A DNA stretch of 64,000 nucleotides from an uncultured Sphingobacteriales bacterium (GTDB lineage: Bacteria > Bacteroidota > Bacteroidia > Chitinophagales > Chitinophagaceae): positions 1 through 64,000 of the forward strand of contig CALKHN010000073.1 of assembly GCA_937991535.1 (NCBI GenBank), in the 5' to 3' direction. Of the stretch, positions 16,310 to 25,663 are shown piece by piece. Every line of letters starts with the position of its first letter. Position 1 is the stretch's first letter. The notes under the pieces were generated by a model, which saw only the letters and a list, made by a program, of their open reading frames with translations, had not been told where the DNA came from and searched no databases. A program made the position numbers and the translations under genes.

Positions 16310-19300
16310 ATGACAAACCCTCGTACAAAAAGTATAGCAACCCTTGAATTCTTATTTGGACTAATGATTGTTGCATTTACTGCCTGCCGCTCTGACCAGT
16401 ATCAGCCACTCAAAATTAAAAAGCATACCAGTATTGCTCTTGTGGGTAATAACCTGGGGTCGCGAATGATGAACTACGGCTATTTTGAAACCGAAATGCA
16501 GGTACGCTATCCGGATAGTATGCTGTACATCCGTAATTTTTGCGACGGAGGAAATACACCTGGCTTCAGACCGCACGCTGCGAGGAATGATCCATGGGCT
16601 TTCCCCGGGGCGGAAAAGTTTCAAACAGAGCTGGCTAAAAATTCCGGAAGTGAAGGTCATTTTGAATCGCCTGATCAGTGGCTCACCCGTCACAAAGCAG
16701 ATGTGATCATCTCTTTTTTTGGCTATAACGAGTCTTTCCAGGGGAAGGAAGGTTTAGACAATTATAAAGCTGAACTGGATGCTTTTATTAAGCATACATT
16801 AAGTCAGCATTACAATGGCGGCTCATCCCCGCAGGTAGCGATTGTGTCGCCTATTGCTTTTGAAGATCTATCCGATAAATATGATCTCCCCAACGGTAAA
16901 AAGGAAAATGAAAATCTTTTGTTGTATACACAGGGCATGAAGACGGTTGCTGATTCGAACCATGTGCTTTTTGTGGATGTATATACGCCTTCCAAAAAAT
17001 GGTTTGAATCTGCTAAAGAGCCTTTAACGATTGATGGTTCGCAATTGAATGATGAAGGATACAAAAAATTATCTGTTTTGCTGACGGATGAAATTTTTGG
17101 TAAGGTTTCACCTAAAGCTGAAGCGAACAGGGACATGGTTCTTGCGGCGGTAAAAGAAAAAAACTGGATGTGGCATGATGATTTCAAAATTCCCAATGGA
17201 GTGCATGTGTATGGCCGCCGGTATAATCCGTTTGGCCCGGATAACTATCCTGCTGAAATAGAAAAGATCCGCCAAATGACTGCCATACGTGATACCGCTG
17301 TATGGCTGGCGGCAGGCAAGGGTGAAAAAATGGACATCGCCGCCGCCGATAAAAACACGCGGCAGTTGCCGGAGGTTAAAACCAATTACAATCCTAAAGC
17401 AAATGGTAGCTTAACTTATTTATACGGTGAAGACGCAGTACGTAAGCTTAAAGTGCCGGAAGGATACAAAATTGAGCTTTTTGCTTCTGAGGAAGAATTT
17501 CCAGAGCTGGCAAAACCAATGCAAATGTCGTTCGATAATAAAGGGCGCCTGTGGGTAGCTACCATGCCCAGCTACCCGCATTACAAACCCGGCGATCCTA
17601 AACCCGACGATAAAATTATTATCCTTGAAGATACGAACGCAGATGGCAAAGCAGACAAGCTAACGGTTTTTGCTGATAAATTGCACCTGCCTGTTGGCTT
17701 TGAAATTGCGGCGGAGGGTGTATATGTTTCTCAGGGCACCAATCTTAAATTATTTACAGATACCGACGGAGATGATAAGGCGGATAAAGTGGAGATTTTG
17801 CTGAGTGGATTTGATGATCATGATACGCACCACAACAGCCATGCTTTTACCGTTGACCCCTCAGGCGCTATTTATAGCGGAGAAGGTGTTTTTTTGCATA
17901 CCAATGTGGAAACCTCATATGGCCCCGTACGTGCCACCAATGGCGGGTTTTACCGGTACGCACCACAACTTCATAAACTGGAGCGTACGGCGCAGCTTTC
18001 CATTCCCAACCCCTGGGGTATAGCATTTGATGAATGGGGACAGCCCTTCTTCGCTGAAACTTCCGGACCAGATGTAAGGTGGATGATGCCTGGTACGGTA
18101 TTGCCAAGGTATGGAGAAGCCACGCACAAATCTTTCAACTTAATAGAAGAGGCACACAGGGTACGCCCCACATCCGGACTGGAATTTATTTCCAGCCGGC
18201 ACTTCCCCGATGAAGTACAGGGCGATATGCTGATCAACAATACCATTGGTTTTTTGGGAACAAAGGAACATGCGATAGAAGACAGTGGCACAGGGTATAA
18301 AAGTCATCACCGGGTAGACCTGGTGGTTAGCGAAGACCGGAATTTTAGACCCGTGGATATGGAATTTGCCCCCGATGGTTCGCTTTACGTAATAGACTGG
18401 CATAATATACTCATTGGGCATATGCAGCACAATGCAAGGGATCCCCTGCGCGATCATATGCACGGAAGGGTTTACCGGATCACGTATCCTTCCAGGCCAT
18501 TGGTAACGCCGGCTAAGATAGACGGTGCAAGTGTTGAAGTGTTGCTGGATAATCTCAAACTACCCGAATACCGCACACGCTATAGAACACGCCGTGAACT
18601 GAGAGGCAGGGATGCCAGCGAAGTATTATCCAAACTAAACACCTGGATAAACGAACTGGATAAAAATGATCCCCGCTATGAACATCATCTTCTTGAGGGA
18701 TTATGGGTAAGCTGGGGGTTGAACAAAGTGAACCAGCCCTTATTAAGGCAATTGCTTAAAGCAAAAGATTACCATGCCAGGGCCGCTGCGGTTAATGTTG
18801 TACGTTATACCGGCCACCAGGTGGCCGACCAGGCGGATTTGCTGATGCAGGCGGCCCGCGATCCACATGGAAGGGTGAGGTTAGAAGCCATCGTTGCCGC
18901 TTCCTGGATTGGTAAGGAAAAGGGAATGCCCATATTGGAAGAAGCCGCAAAAATGCCTTTGGATGAATGGATGGTACATGCGCATGAAGCAGCGGTGGCC
19001 CATCTTAACGGGAAGCTGGTACAGGAACACAAAGAAGAAAAAATAATTTCGTCATTAAAAGGCAACGACCTTGAACTTTTCAAGCAGGGCAAAGAAATTT
19101 ACGCCAGGGATGGATATTGTAACACCTGTCATCAACCCGATGGTAAGGGATTATTCTCTTCGGGCTATCCGCCGCTTACCGGAACAAAATGGGTGAACGG
19201 CAATGAAGACCGTTTGATAAAACTCGTTTTAAAAGGACTTCTTGGACCTATGGAAGTAGATGGCAGAAAATACCCTGGGCAGGTGCCCATGACGCCGTTT

Positions 19301-19480
19301 GAAGGTTTACTCAATGATACTGAGCTGGCCGCTGTATTAACCTATGTAAGAAATTCTTTTGGTAACCAGGCGCCGGCTGTTCAACCCGAAAAGGTTAAGC
19401 AGGTAAGATCGGAAGTGAAAAGTGTGGAGGGATTTTATACGCCGGAAAAACTGCTGCAGGAACACCCATTAGAAAAATAA
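16310..19480 (+). CDS. SGNH-like / PVC-type beta-propeller / cytochrome c lipoprotein
   Basis: This 1056 aa exported protein has an N-terminal lipoprotein-like signal ending TACRS. Residues about 40-270 resemble an SGNH/GDSL hydrolase, but the nucleophile block reads VGNNLGSRM, not GDSL. Residues about 380-740 match the PVC-type 'membrane-bound dehydrogenase' beta-propeller (EGYKIELFASEEEFPE, DLVVSEDRNFRPVDMEFAPDG). A HEAT-like helical part follows, and then a cytochrome c domain with C937-N-T-C940-H941. Such multi-domain proteins are known in Planctomycetes and Bacteroidota and probably oxidise a periplasmic carbohydrate, passing electrons to the heme. A strong terminator follows at 19502. 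Confidence 0.88.
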   Translation: MTNPRTKSIATLEFLFGLMIVAFTACRSDQYQPLKIKKHTSIALVGNNLGSRMMNYGYFETEMQVRYPDSMLYIRNFCDGGNTPGFRPHAARNDPWAFPGAEKFQTELAKNSGSEGHFESPDQWLTRHKADVIISFFGYNESFQGKEGLDNYKAELDAFIKHTLSQHYNGGSSPQVAIVSPIAFEDLSDKYDLPNGKKENENLLLYTQGMKTVADSNHVLFVDVYTPSKKWFESAKEPLTIDGSQLNDEGYKKLSVLLTDEIFGKVSPKAEANRDMVLAAVKEKNWMWHDDFKIPNGVHVYGRRYNPFGPDNYPAEIEKIRQMTAIRDTAVWLAAGKGEKMDIAAADKNTRQLPEVKTNYNPKANGSLTYLYGEDAVRKLKVPEGYKIELFASEEEFPELAKPMQMSFDNKGRLWVATMPSYPHYKPGDPKPDDKIIILEDTNADGKADKLTVFADKLHLPVGFEIAAEGVYVSQGTNLKLFTDTDGDDKADKVEILLSGFDDHDTHHNSHAFTVDPSGAIYSGEGVFLHTNVETSYGPVRATNGGFYRYAPQLHKLERTAQLSIPNPWGIAFDEWGQPFFAETSGPDVRWMMPGTVLPRYGEATHKSFNLIEEAHRVRPTSGLEFISSRHFPDEVQGDMLINNTIGFLGTKEHAIEDSGTGYKSHHRVDLVVSEDRNFRPVDMEFAPDGSLYVIDWHNILIGHMQHNARDPLRDHMHGRVYRITYPSRPLVTPAKIDGASVEVLLDNLKLPEYRTRYRTRRELRGRDASEVLSKLNTWINELDKNDPRYEHHLLEGLWVSWGLNKVNQPLLRQLLKAKDYHARAAAVNVVRYTGHQVADQADLLMQAARDPHGRVRLEAIVAASWIGKEKGMPILEEAAKMPLDEWMVHAHEAAVAHLNGKLVQEHKEEKIISSLKGNDLELFKQGKEIYARDGYCNTCHQPDGKGLFSSGYPPLTGTKWVNGNEDRLIKLVLKGLLGPMEVDGRKYPGQVPMTPFEGLLNDTELAAVLTYVRNSFGNQAPAVQPEKVKQVRSEVKSVEGFYTPEKLLQEHPLEK

Positions 19481-19501
19481 TTGAACAAAAATGTACAGAG
19501 G

Positions 19502-19536
19502 ACCTGTAAGGGATGAAAAACCTTACAGGTTTTTTA
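19502..19536 (+). terminator. Rho-independent terminator
   Basis: ACCTGTAAGG (19502-19511) pairs perfectly with CCTTACAGGT (19521-19530) around a 9-base loop and is followed by T5AATT. It lies 21 bp after the PVC-type cytochrome stop. This is the best intrinsic terminator in the window. Confidence 0.92.
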
Positions 19537-19612
19537 ATTCTCATCGCTCATACCCATCCCTCATCCCCGATTAACCATATGTTAACATACCCGCAACTTT
19601 TATAAATCGGCT

Positions 19613-19620
19613 TACATTTG
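19613..19620 (+). promoter_or_regulatory. Possible Bacteroidota -7 element of the ABC operon
   Basis: TACATTTG fits the Bacteroidota -7 consensus TAnnTTTG and lies 58 bp before the first ABC transporter ATG. It sits after the terminator of the upstream gene, where a new promoter is expected. I could not find a clear TTG/TTTG -33 box at the right distance. Confidence 0.35.
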
Positions 19621-19677
19621 CATCTTTTGATTTGCAGGCAGCAATGCAGATCCGATTATATATGAAACACAGGAACA

Positions 19678-21399
19678 ATGAGTCGCAAGTCAGGAGTGCT
19701 TAGTTTGCTAAAATCTTACAGGGGGGGTGTGATGGTATTACTGCTGTTCACCCTTCTGAGCAATGGCATCAACCTGCTGCTGCCAAAGATCATAGCAGAT
19801 GCTATTGACGCTTTTACTGCCGGTGTATTTGCATTGAACCCCGTGCTGATCAAATTTGGCCTCGCCATACTGTTTATCTTTATTTTTACCTACCTGCAGA
19901 GTATTTTACAAACCTACACGTCGGAAAGGGTGGCGCGTGACCTGAGAACAAAACTCTCCAATAAAGTTTCTGTACAAACAGCAGGTTTTATAGAGCAGGC
20001 CAACCCTTCCAAACTGCTTACCAATCTTACGGCCGATGTAGACTCTATCAAAATGTTCATTTCCCAGGCCATTGTGTCGGTCATTTCTTCCATATTTATT
20101 ATTATTGGCGCCAGTATATTGCTCATCAGCATCAACTGGAAGCTGGCTTTGTTTATCATAGCCATAATACCCATTATCGGCATCACTTTCTTTCTTGTGT
20201 TGCGTAAAGTGAGGGTCTTGTTCATTCAAAGCCGGGCCGTAATAGACCGGTTGAATAAGGTGATCAATGAGAGCATCCTGGGAGCGGCGCTGATCCGTGT
20301 AGTCAATTCACAGCAACTGGAATACAATAAATTCCTTGAGGTCAATACCAAAGCCAAAAACTTTGGGCTGGCTATCCTGCAGCTTTTTGCGGGGCTTATT
20401 CCGGTGATCACCTTTACCGCTAATATGGCAGCGCTCGCTATCCTTGCAATGGGCGGCCGCTTTGTGATCAACGGCAGCATGAGCCTCGGTGATTTCGCTG
20501 CTTTCAACAGTTATTTGTCCATGCTCATCTTTCCCATACTCATCATTGGTTTCATGAGCAATGTTATAGCACAGGCAACCGCTTCGTACGACCGGATAAG
20601 AATGGTGATTGAAACACCCGACCAGGCCGAAACAGGAACCATCAGGCGGGTATTGCAGGGCCAAATTGAATTGAAGGATGTAAACCTGGTATACGAACAA
20701 CGCCCTGTTTTGAAAGATATATCTTTTACCATACCAAAGGGAACAAGAACAGCGATCATAGGACCCACCGCCGCCGGTAAAACGCAATTGCTGTATCTGC
20801 TTACAGGACTGATAAAGCCCAGTTCCGGGGTTATTGAATTTGACGGTGAAAGTATTGAGCGCTACAACAGCGAATCTTTTTACAGCCAGGTTGGATTTGT
20901 TTTCCAGGACAGTATTATTTTCAACATGAGCATTCGCGAGAATATTGCTTTCAGCGACGCGGTAACGGATGCTTCACTTGAAAAAGCCGTGGAAACGGCA
21001 GAGCTGAAAGAATTTGTTGACCTGCTGCCAGATCAATTAAGTACGGTTGTTTCTGAAAGAGGATCCAGTTTATCGGGCGGACAAAAACAAAGGATCATGC
21101 TGGCACGAGCCCTTGCTATTAATCCCAGCATATTATTGCTGGATGATTTTACAGCGAGAGTGGATAACAACACCGAAAAGCGGATACTCGAAAATCTGCA
21201 AAGAAATTATCCCGACCTGACCCTGATTTCTGTTACGCAAAAAATTGCCACTGTTGAAGAATATGACCAGATCATCCTCTTAATGCAGGGTGAACTCATC
21301 GCTCATGGCAGGCATGAAGCACTGCTGCGCACCAGTCCTGAATACGTACAACTATTGAATGCACAACAAAGCACCAGTCATTATGAATTACAATCTTAA
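19678..21399 (+). CDS. ABC exporter half-transporter, degenerate ATP-site subunit
   Basis: The 573 aa protein has an N-terminal six-helix exporter domain and a C-terminal nucleotide-binding domain: Walker A GPTAAGKT (362-369), signature LSGGQ (465-469), Walker B ILLLDD (485-490). The catalytic Glu after Walker B is Asp (D490) and the H-loop His is Gln (Q521 in SVTQK). Such substitutions mark the non-hydrolytic site of heterodimeric exporters such as BmrCD and TM287/288. The partner gene overlaps its 3' end. The pair probably exports lipids, drugs or peptides. Confidence 0.92.
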   Translation: MSRKSGVLSLLKSYRGGVMVLLLFTLLSNGINLLLPKIIADAIDAFTAGVFALNPVLIKFGLAILFIFIFTYLQSILQTYTSERVARDLRTKLSNKVSVQTAGFIEQANPSKLLTNLTADVDSIKMFISQAIVSVISSIFIIIGASILLISINWKLALFIIAIIPIIGITFFLVLRKVRVLFIQSRAVIDRLNKVINESILGAALIRVVNSQQLEYNKFLEVNTKAKNFGLAILQLFAGLIPVITFTANMAALAILAMGGRFVINGSMSLGDFAAFNSYLSMLIFPILIIGFMSNVIAQATASYDRIRMVIETPDQAETGTIRRVLQGQIELKDVNLVYEQRPVLKDISFTIPKGTRTAIIGPTAAGKTQLLYLLTGLIKPSSGVIEFDGESIERYNSESFYSQVGFVFQDSIIFNMSIRENIAFSDAVTDASLEKAVETAELKEFVDLLPDQLSTVVSERGSSLSGGQKQRIMLARALAINPSILLLDDFTARVDNNTEKRILENLQRNYPDLTLISVTQKIATVEEYDQIILLMQGELIAHGRHEALLRTSPEYVQLLNAQQSTSHYELQS

Positions 21400-23146
21400 T
21401 ATGCTTTCGGGTGTGCAGCAAAAAACATCCACCTATGCTGCGCTTAAAAGTTTGCTGCAGCTTATTGCGCATGAGAAGAAGAATTTGCTACTGGCACTGG
21501 TGGCCATAGTGCTGAATGCTGCGTTCAACCTGATGGGCCCCTTTTTGATAGGATATACCATTGATCATTATGTGCAGCAAAAACAATACAATGGTGTGCT
21601 GCAATTTTCGGGCATACTGCTGGTGATTTATTTAATGGCCCTGTTTACCAGTTATTATCAAACACAACTGATGGGAGGGGTGGGGCAGCGCCTTTTGTTT
21701 ACCCTGCGCAATGCCATCTTCAGCAAGCTGCAGGCTTTGCCGGTCGCGTTTTTTAATGCCAATAAAGCAGGTGATCTAATTTCGCGGGTGAATAATGATA
21801 CGGATAAGCTCAATACTTTTTTCTCTCAGTCTTTAGTGCAGTTTATCGGCAGCATTGTAACCATGACCGGCGCCGGAATTTTTTTGCTGATCATTAATGT
21901 AAAGCTGGGTGTAGCCACGCTTATACCGGCATTGCTTATTTTAATATTTACAAAGCTGGTATCGCCCTGGGTAAAAAGAAAGAATGCCGTAAACATGACA
22001 AGCGTTGGCGGCATGAGCGCGGAGATCCAGGAAAGCCTGAATAATTTTAAGGTGATCGTTGCATTTAACCGCCGCGATTATTTCAGGACACGTTTCGCCA
22101 AAGCCAACCTGCAAAACTACAACACGGCTGTAGGCGCCGGCCTGGCCAACAATATATTCCTGCCTGTGTACAGCTTATTGTCGGCCCTGGCGCAACTGGT
22201 GGTATTGCTGTACGGCATTTACCTGATTGCCACCGGCAGTTTTTCTATTGGATTGCTCGTTAGTTATTTAGCCTATGCCACTCATTTTTATAACCCGCTG
22301 AGACAACTCGCCACACTGTGGGCCAGCTTCCAGGTGGCGCTGGCAGGGTGGGACAGGATAGGACAGATACTTTCATTAGAAACCAACCTTACTGTAATAA
22401 AAGGCATTGTGGCCGAACCTGCTTCCCGGTCAATAGTGGAATTCAGGAATGTACATTTTGGTTACTCAGAAGGAAAAGAAATTTTGCACAATATCAGTCT
22501 GCAGTTGCAAAAAGGAAAAACCTACGCTTTTGTTGGACCCACCGGCGGCGGCAAAACCACTACGGCTTCGCTGATCGCACGGTTGTACGATCCCACCTCG
22601 GGTACTGTTTTGCTTGATGGCAAAGACATTCGCGGGTACGAACCGGAAGTGCTTGCGAAAAAGGTTGGATTTATACTGCAGGATCCTTTTTTGTTTTCGG
22701 GCACGGTAAAAGAGAATATTTTTTATGGCAATGAACAATACCACCAGTTCAGCAATGAACAACTGGAGCAGGTGATCAGAGAAGCCGGGCTGGAATCCCT
22801 GCTTACCATTTTTGAAAACGGGCTGCTCACCAATGTATCTTCGGGAGGAGAAAGCATTAGCCTGGGGCAAAAGCAGCTCATCGCTTTTATGCGGGCCGTG
22901 CTCCGTAACCCCGATGTACTCATTTTGGATGAAGCCACCGCCAATATAGATACCGTTACCGAACAATTGCTGGAAGAGATTTTAAATAAACTGCCTTCAC
23001 ACACCACCCGCATCATCATCGCCCATCGTTTAAACACCATCCGCAATGCCGATGAAATATTTTTTGTAAATGCCGGCGAAGTTACCCGTGCAGGATCTTT
23101 TAATGAAGCCATAGATAAACTGCTGAATGATAAAAGAGTGAGTTGA
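21383..23146 (+). CDS. ABC exporter half-transporter, catalytic-site subunit
   Basis: From ATG 21383 (start MNYNLNMLS) the protein is 587 aa; an ATG at 21359 would add eight residues. The chosen start overlaps the previous gene by 17 bp. It has six exporter helices and a full nucleotide-binding domain: Walker A GPTGGGKTT, Walker B VLILDEATANID with the catalytic Glu, and H-loop IIAHR. Its ABC signature is altered to ISLGQ instead of LSGGQ. That variant completes the degenerate site formed with the first subunit's D490/Q521, while the intact Walker B and His pair with the first subunit's LSGGQ. The two genes therefore encode an asymmetric heterodimer. Confidence 0.92.
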   Translation: MNYNLNMLSGVQQKTSTYAALKSLLQLIAHEKKNLLLALVAIVLNAAFNLMGPFLIGYTIDHYVQQKQYNGVLQFSGILLVIYLMALFTSYYQTQLMGGVGQRLLFTLRNAIFSKLQALPVAFFNANKAGDLISRVNNDTDKLNTFFSQSLVQFIGSIVTMTGAGIFLLIINVKLGVATLIPALLILIFTKLVSPWVKRKNAVNMTSVGGMSAEIQESLNNFKVIVAFNRRDYFRTRFAKANLQNYNTAVGAGLANNIFLPVYSLLSALAQLVVLLYGIYLIATGSFSIGLLVSYLAYATHFYNPLRQLATLWASFQVALAGWDRIGQILSLETNLTVIKGIVAEPASRSIVEFRNVHFGYSEGKEILHNISLQLQKGKTYAFVGPTGGGKTTTASLIARLYDPTSGTVLLDGKDIRGYEPEVLAKKVGFILQDPFLFSGTVKENIFYGNEQYHQFSNEQLEQVIREAGLESLLTIFENGLLTNVSSGGESISLGQKQLIAFMRAVLRNPDVLILDEATANIDTVTEQLLEEILNKLPSHTTRIIIAHRLNTIRNADEIFFVNAGEVTRAGSFNEAIDKLLNDKRVS

Positions 23147-23180
23147 GAAAGAATTGTTCAACGGCAAATACAACTTTGCT

Positions 23181-23222
23181 GTACGAAGTAATCTTTGCTG
23201 TACAAAGTCTCTGACTTCGTAC
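23181..23222. repeat. Inverted/direct repeat after ABC operon
   Basis: GTACGAAGT (23181-23189) is mirrored by ACTTCGTAC (23214-23222). Inside lies a second near-copy of the CTTTGCTGTAC(G/A)AAGT word. A small hairpin CGGGACTCCGTCCCG follows at about 23239. There is no T-run, so its role as a transcript end is uncertain. Confidence 0.5.
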
Positions 23223-23385
23223 CCAATATGTTCTTCCGGGACTCCGTCCCGCAAACTTAATATCAATTTAAAATGCTTTTTCTGGTTCCTGAATTGTTGG
23301 TTAAGCCAGGGGTTGCACTATACTATTCGACGGCATTTTCAATAATTATTTTTGTACATTGAGCTATGAACTTCAATCTCTCACA

Positions 23386-24159
23386 ATGATGAAATATGCC
23401 TGTATTTTTATGATGCTGTTTATTGCTTCCGTATCATCTGCCCAAACGGATCCTATTCCTTCGATGGCATATGATGTGGGTGCGTTACCGGTTCTCAAAG
23501 ACTCCAGCCGTTACCGCATACAGATCATGGATGGGCACACACCTTGTCTTTCCAACCTTGAAGTACATATTACCATGCTGGAGCCGGGCAAATCGGCACA
23601 CCCGGCGCACAGGCATGCCAGTACGGAGGAACTGATTATTGTAAAGGAAGGAAAACTGAAAATAACCATTGCCGGTAAAACGAAAACAGTAGGATCAGGC
23701 GGTGTAGCCATGGCTATGCCGGGCGATTTGCATGAAGCCGTAAATGAGAGTAACCAAAAAGTAAGTTATTACCTGCTCAAATACACAAAGAAGAGGACTG
23801 ATTCCACGATAGAAAACACAAAAGCAATAGCATCCATACTGGTAGACTGGGATGAGGTGGCTGTGCAGGAAAACGAAAAGGGTTTCAGGCGACAGCATTT
23901 TAACCAGCCAACGGTTTTGTTTGAAAAATTTGATATGCATGCCACCACCCTCAGGCAAAACCAGGTCAGTCATCCGCCACATACCCACCGGCCGGAAGAA
24001 ATTATTATTGTAACAAAGGGCCATATTGAAATGCAGATCGGAGATACATTTCAAAAAGCCCGGCCGGGCGATATTATCTTCCTGAACAGCAATGTTCCGC
24101 ACGCTTTAAAAAATTTAAGCAAAGGCGAATGTGAATACTTTGCCTTTCAATGGCAGTAA
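23386..24159 (+). CDS. Secreted double-cupin protein
   Basis: From ATG 23386 the product is 257 aa, beginning MMKYACIFMMLFIASVSSAQ, a good signal peptide; an upstream TTG in frame at 23359 is unlikely. It contains two cupin barrels, each with a motif-1 metal site: HPAHRHASTEELIIVKEG in the first half and HPPHTHRPEEIIIVTKG in the second. The pattern is that of bicupins in periplasmic or extracellular small-molecule metabolism. Catalytic function (oxygenase, isomerase or sugar binding) cannot be assigned. A TATTTTTG sequence at 23347-23354 fits a -7 element for it. It appears monocistronic. Confidence 0.82.
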   Translation: MMKYACIFMMLFIASVSSAQTDPIPSMAYDVGALPVLKDSSRYRIQIMDGHTPCLSNLEVHITMLEPGKSAHPAHRHASTEELIIVKEGKLKITIAGKTKTVGSGGVAMAMPGDLHEAVNESNQKVSYYLLKYTKKRTDSTIENTKAIASILVDWDEVAVQENEKGFRRQHFNQPTVLFEKFDMHATTLRQNQVSHPPHTHRPEEIIIVTKGHIEMQIGDTFQKARPGDIIFLNSNVPHALKNLSKGECEYFAFQWQ

Positions 24160-24210
24160 GCCGTCAAACCCCACCGGGGCGATCATTTAATCATCATACA
24201 ATTCAAACAC

Positions 24211-24333
24211 CTATTCGTCTTTATATTCAATCTCAATTTTTTTCAACATACCTGAATATTCTTCCCGGAATGTTTTTATATTTAAGCCATTCAAACTTAA
24301 CATCGGGTTACCCATTCCTACATTAAAATACAT
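24211..24333 (-). CDS. Small ORF or gene remnant
   Basis: In the gap between the cupin and LLM genes the minus strand encodes 40 residues from ATG 24333: MYFNVGMGNPMLSLNGL followed by NIKTFREEYSG and the charged end KKIEIEYKDE. The frame remains open upstream toward 24360 (FKIYAGFYAL), so it may be the tail of a decayed larger gene or a genuine small protein. Its composition looks protein-like rather than random, but I recognise no family and have no independent support. Confidence 0.3.
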   Translation of the reverse strand: MYFNVGMGNPMLSLNGLNIKTFREEYSGMLKKIEIEYKDE

Positions 24334-24365
24334 AAGCGCGTAAAAACCGGCGTAAATTTTAAAAC

Positions 24366-25388
24366 ATGAAGAAAATAGGCTTTTTATCGTTTGGACATTG
24401 GGGGAAACACCCGTCTTATCAAACCCGGTCAGCCAGTGATACCTTGCTTCAGTCTATTGACCTGGCGGTAGCCGCAGAAGAAATCGGAATGGATGGCGCA
24501 TACTTTCGGGTACATCATTATGCGGCTCAGTTGGCTTCGCCATTCCCATTGCTTTCTGCCATTGGCGCCAAAACAAATAAAATTGAGATCGGCACGGGGG
24601 TGATTGATATGCGCTATGAAAATCCGTTTTACATGGTGGAGGATGCAGGCGCCGCTGATTTAATTTCGGGCGGCAGGTTGCAATTGGGAATTAGCAGAGG
24701 GTCGCCGGAGCAGGTTGTGGATGGGTGGCGTTATTTTGGTTATGAACCGGAAGAAGGAGAAGACGATGCCGCTATGGCACGGCGCAAGGCCCTGGCGTTT
24801 TTAGATAAATTGAAAGGAGAAGGATTTGCACCACCAAACCCAAACCCCATGTTTCCGAATCCACCCGGACTGCTCAGGCTGGAGCCGCATTCCGAAGGCC
24901 TTCGCGACCGGATTTGGTGGGGAGCCGCTTCGGATGCCACTGCCGTTTGGGCTGCTGAGCATTCCATGAACCTGCAAAGTTCTACTCTGAAATACGACGA
25001 GAGCGGAAAACCCTTTCACGTGCAGCAGGCAGAGCAAATCCGGGTATATAAAGCAGCCTGGAAAAAAGCCGGCCACAAACGCGAACCGCGGGTATCGGTT
25101 AGCCGGTCCATCTTTACATTGGTAAATGACCAGGACCGTTTTTATTTTGGCGGTGAATCTGAACGGCGGGATCAAATTGGATTTATTGAAGATAACAAAC
25201 GGGCCATCTTTGGAAGAAGCTATGCTGCTGAGCCCGGCACACTGATCCGGGAGCTCGCGAAAGACGAAGCCATTCAGGAGGCAGATACCCTGCTTCTAAC
25301 GGTACCCAATACCCTGGGTGTAGAATATAATGTACACCTGCTGTCGGCGTTCCTGGAGCATGTTGCACCGGCACTTGGCTGGCGGTGA
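24366..25388 (+). CDS. LLM class flavin-dependent oxidoreductase
   Basis: The 340 aa protein is a luciferase-like monooxygenase of the bacterial F420/FMN TIM-barrel family: KKIGFLSFGHWG at the N-terminus, GMDGAYFRVHHYA, KIEIGTGVIDMRYENP and GRLQLGISRGSPEQ are conserved blocks. It would use reduced flavin and oxygen to oxidise an unknown substrate. Length is normal and it has no signal peptide. It stands alone, with 200 bp and 275 bp gaps on either side. Confidence 0.9.
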   Translation: MKKIGFLSFGHWGKHPSYQTRSASDTLLQSIDLAVAAEEIGMDGAYFRVHHYAAQLASPFPLLSAIGAKTNKIEIGTGVIDMRYENPFYMVEDAGAADLISGGRLQLGISRGSPEQVVDGWRYFGYEPEEGEDDAAMARRKALAFLDKLKGEGFAPPNPNPMFPNPPGLLRLEPHSEGLRDRIWWGAASDATAVWAAEHSMNLQSSTLKYDESGKPFHVQQAEQIRVYKAAWKKAGHKREPRVSVSRSIFTLVNDQDRFYFGGESERRDQIGFIEDNKRAIFGRSYAAEPGTLIRELAKDEAIQEADTLLLTVPNTLGVEYNVHLLSAFLEHVAPALGWR

Positions 25389-25663
25389 AACTCAGCAGGC
25401 GTTAGTAACTAAAGTTGATGTTGTTGACAATTGCGAGACACAGATGCTGAAAAAAATGATCTCTGAAAATTCATAATCCTTCAGTTCGCCCGGGGGATCA
25501 CACGCTGCACCAGTGGAGGACTGTGGATATCCCTGGTGAAGAAAACTTTAGTTAAATAATGATAGTGAAATGAGTATGAAGGAAGGTTGTTGATCTTCTT
25601 AAGGAGTTCCGTTGCTTCAGTGGAGAGCGGCTATTTTTAAATTGCGGTTTGATATATTGTTAT
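25389..25663. other. Gap with an open but startless minus-strand stretch
   Basis: No complete gene is visible. On the minus strand about 25483-25631 is open for 49 codons (…LSTEATELLKKINNLP…FFTRDIHSPPLVQR…), ending in TGA, but it is cut off upstream by TAG and TAA and has no plausible start. It could be the C-terminal relic of a lost gene. The family was not recognised. Confidence 0.35.
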
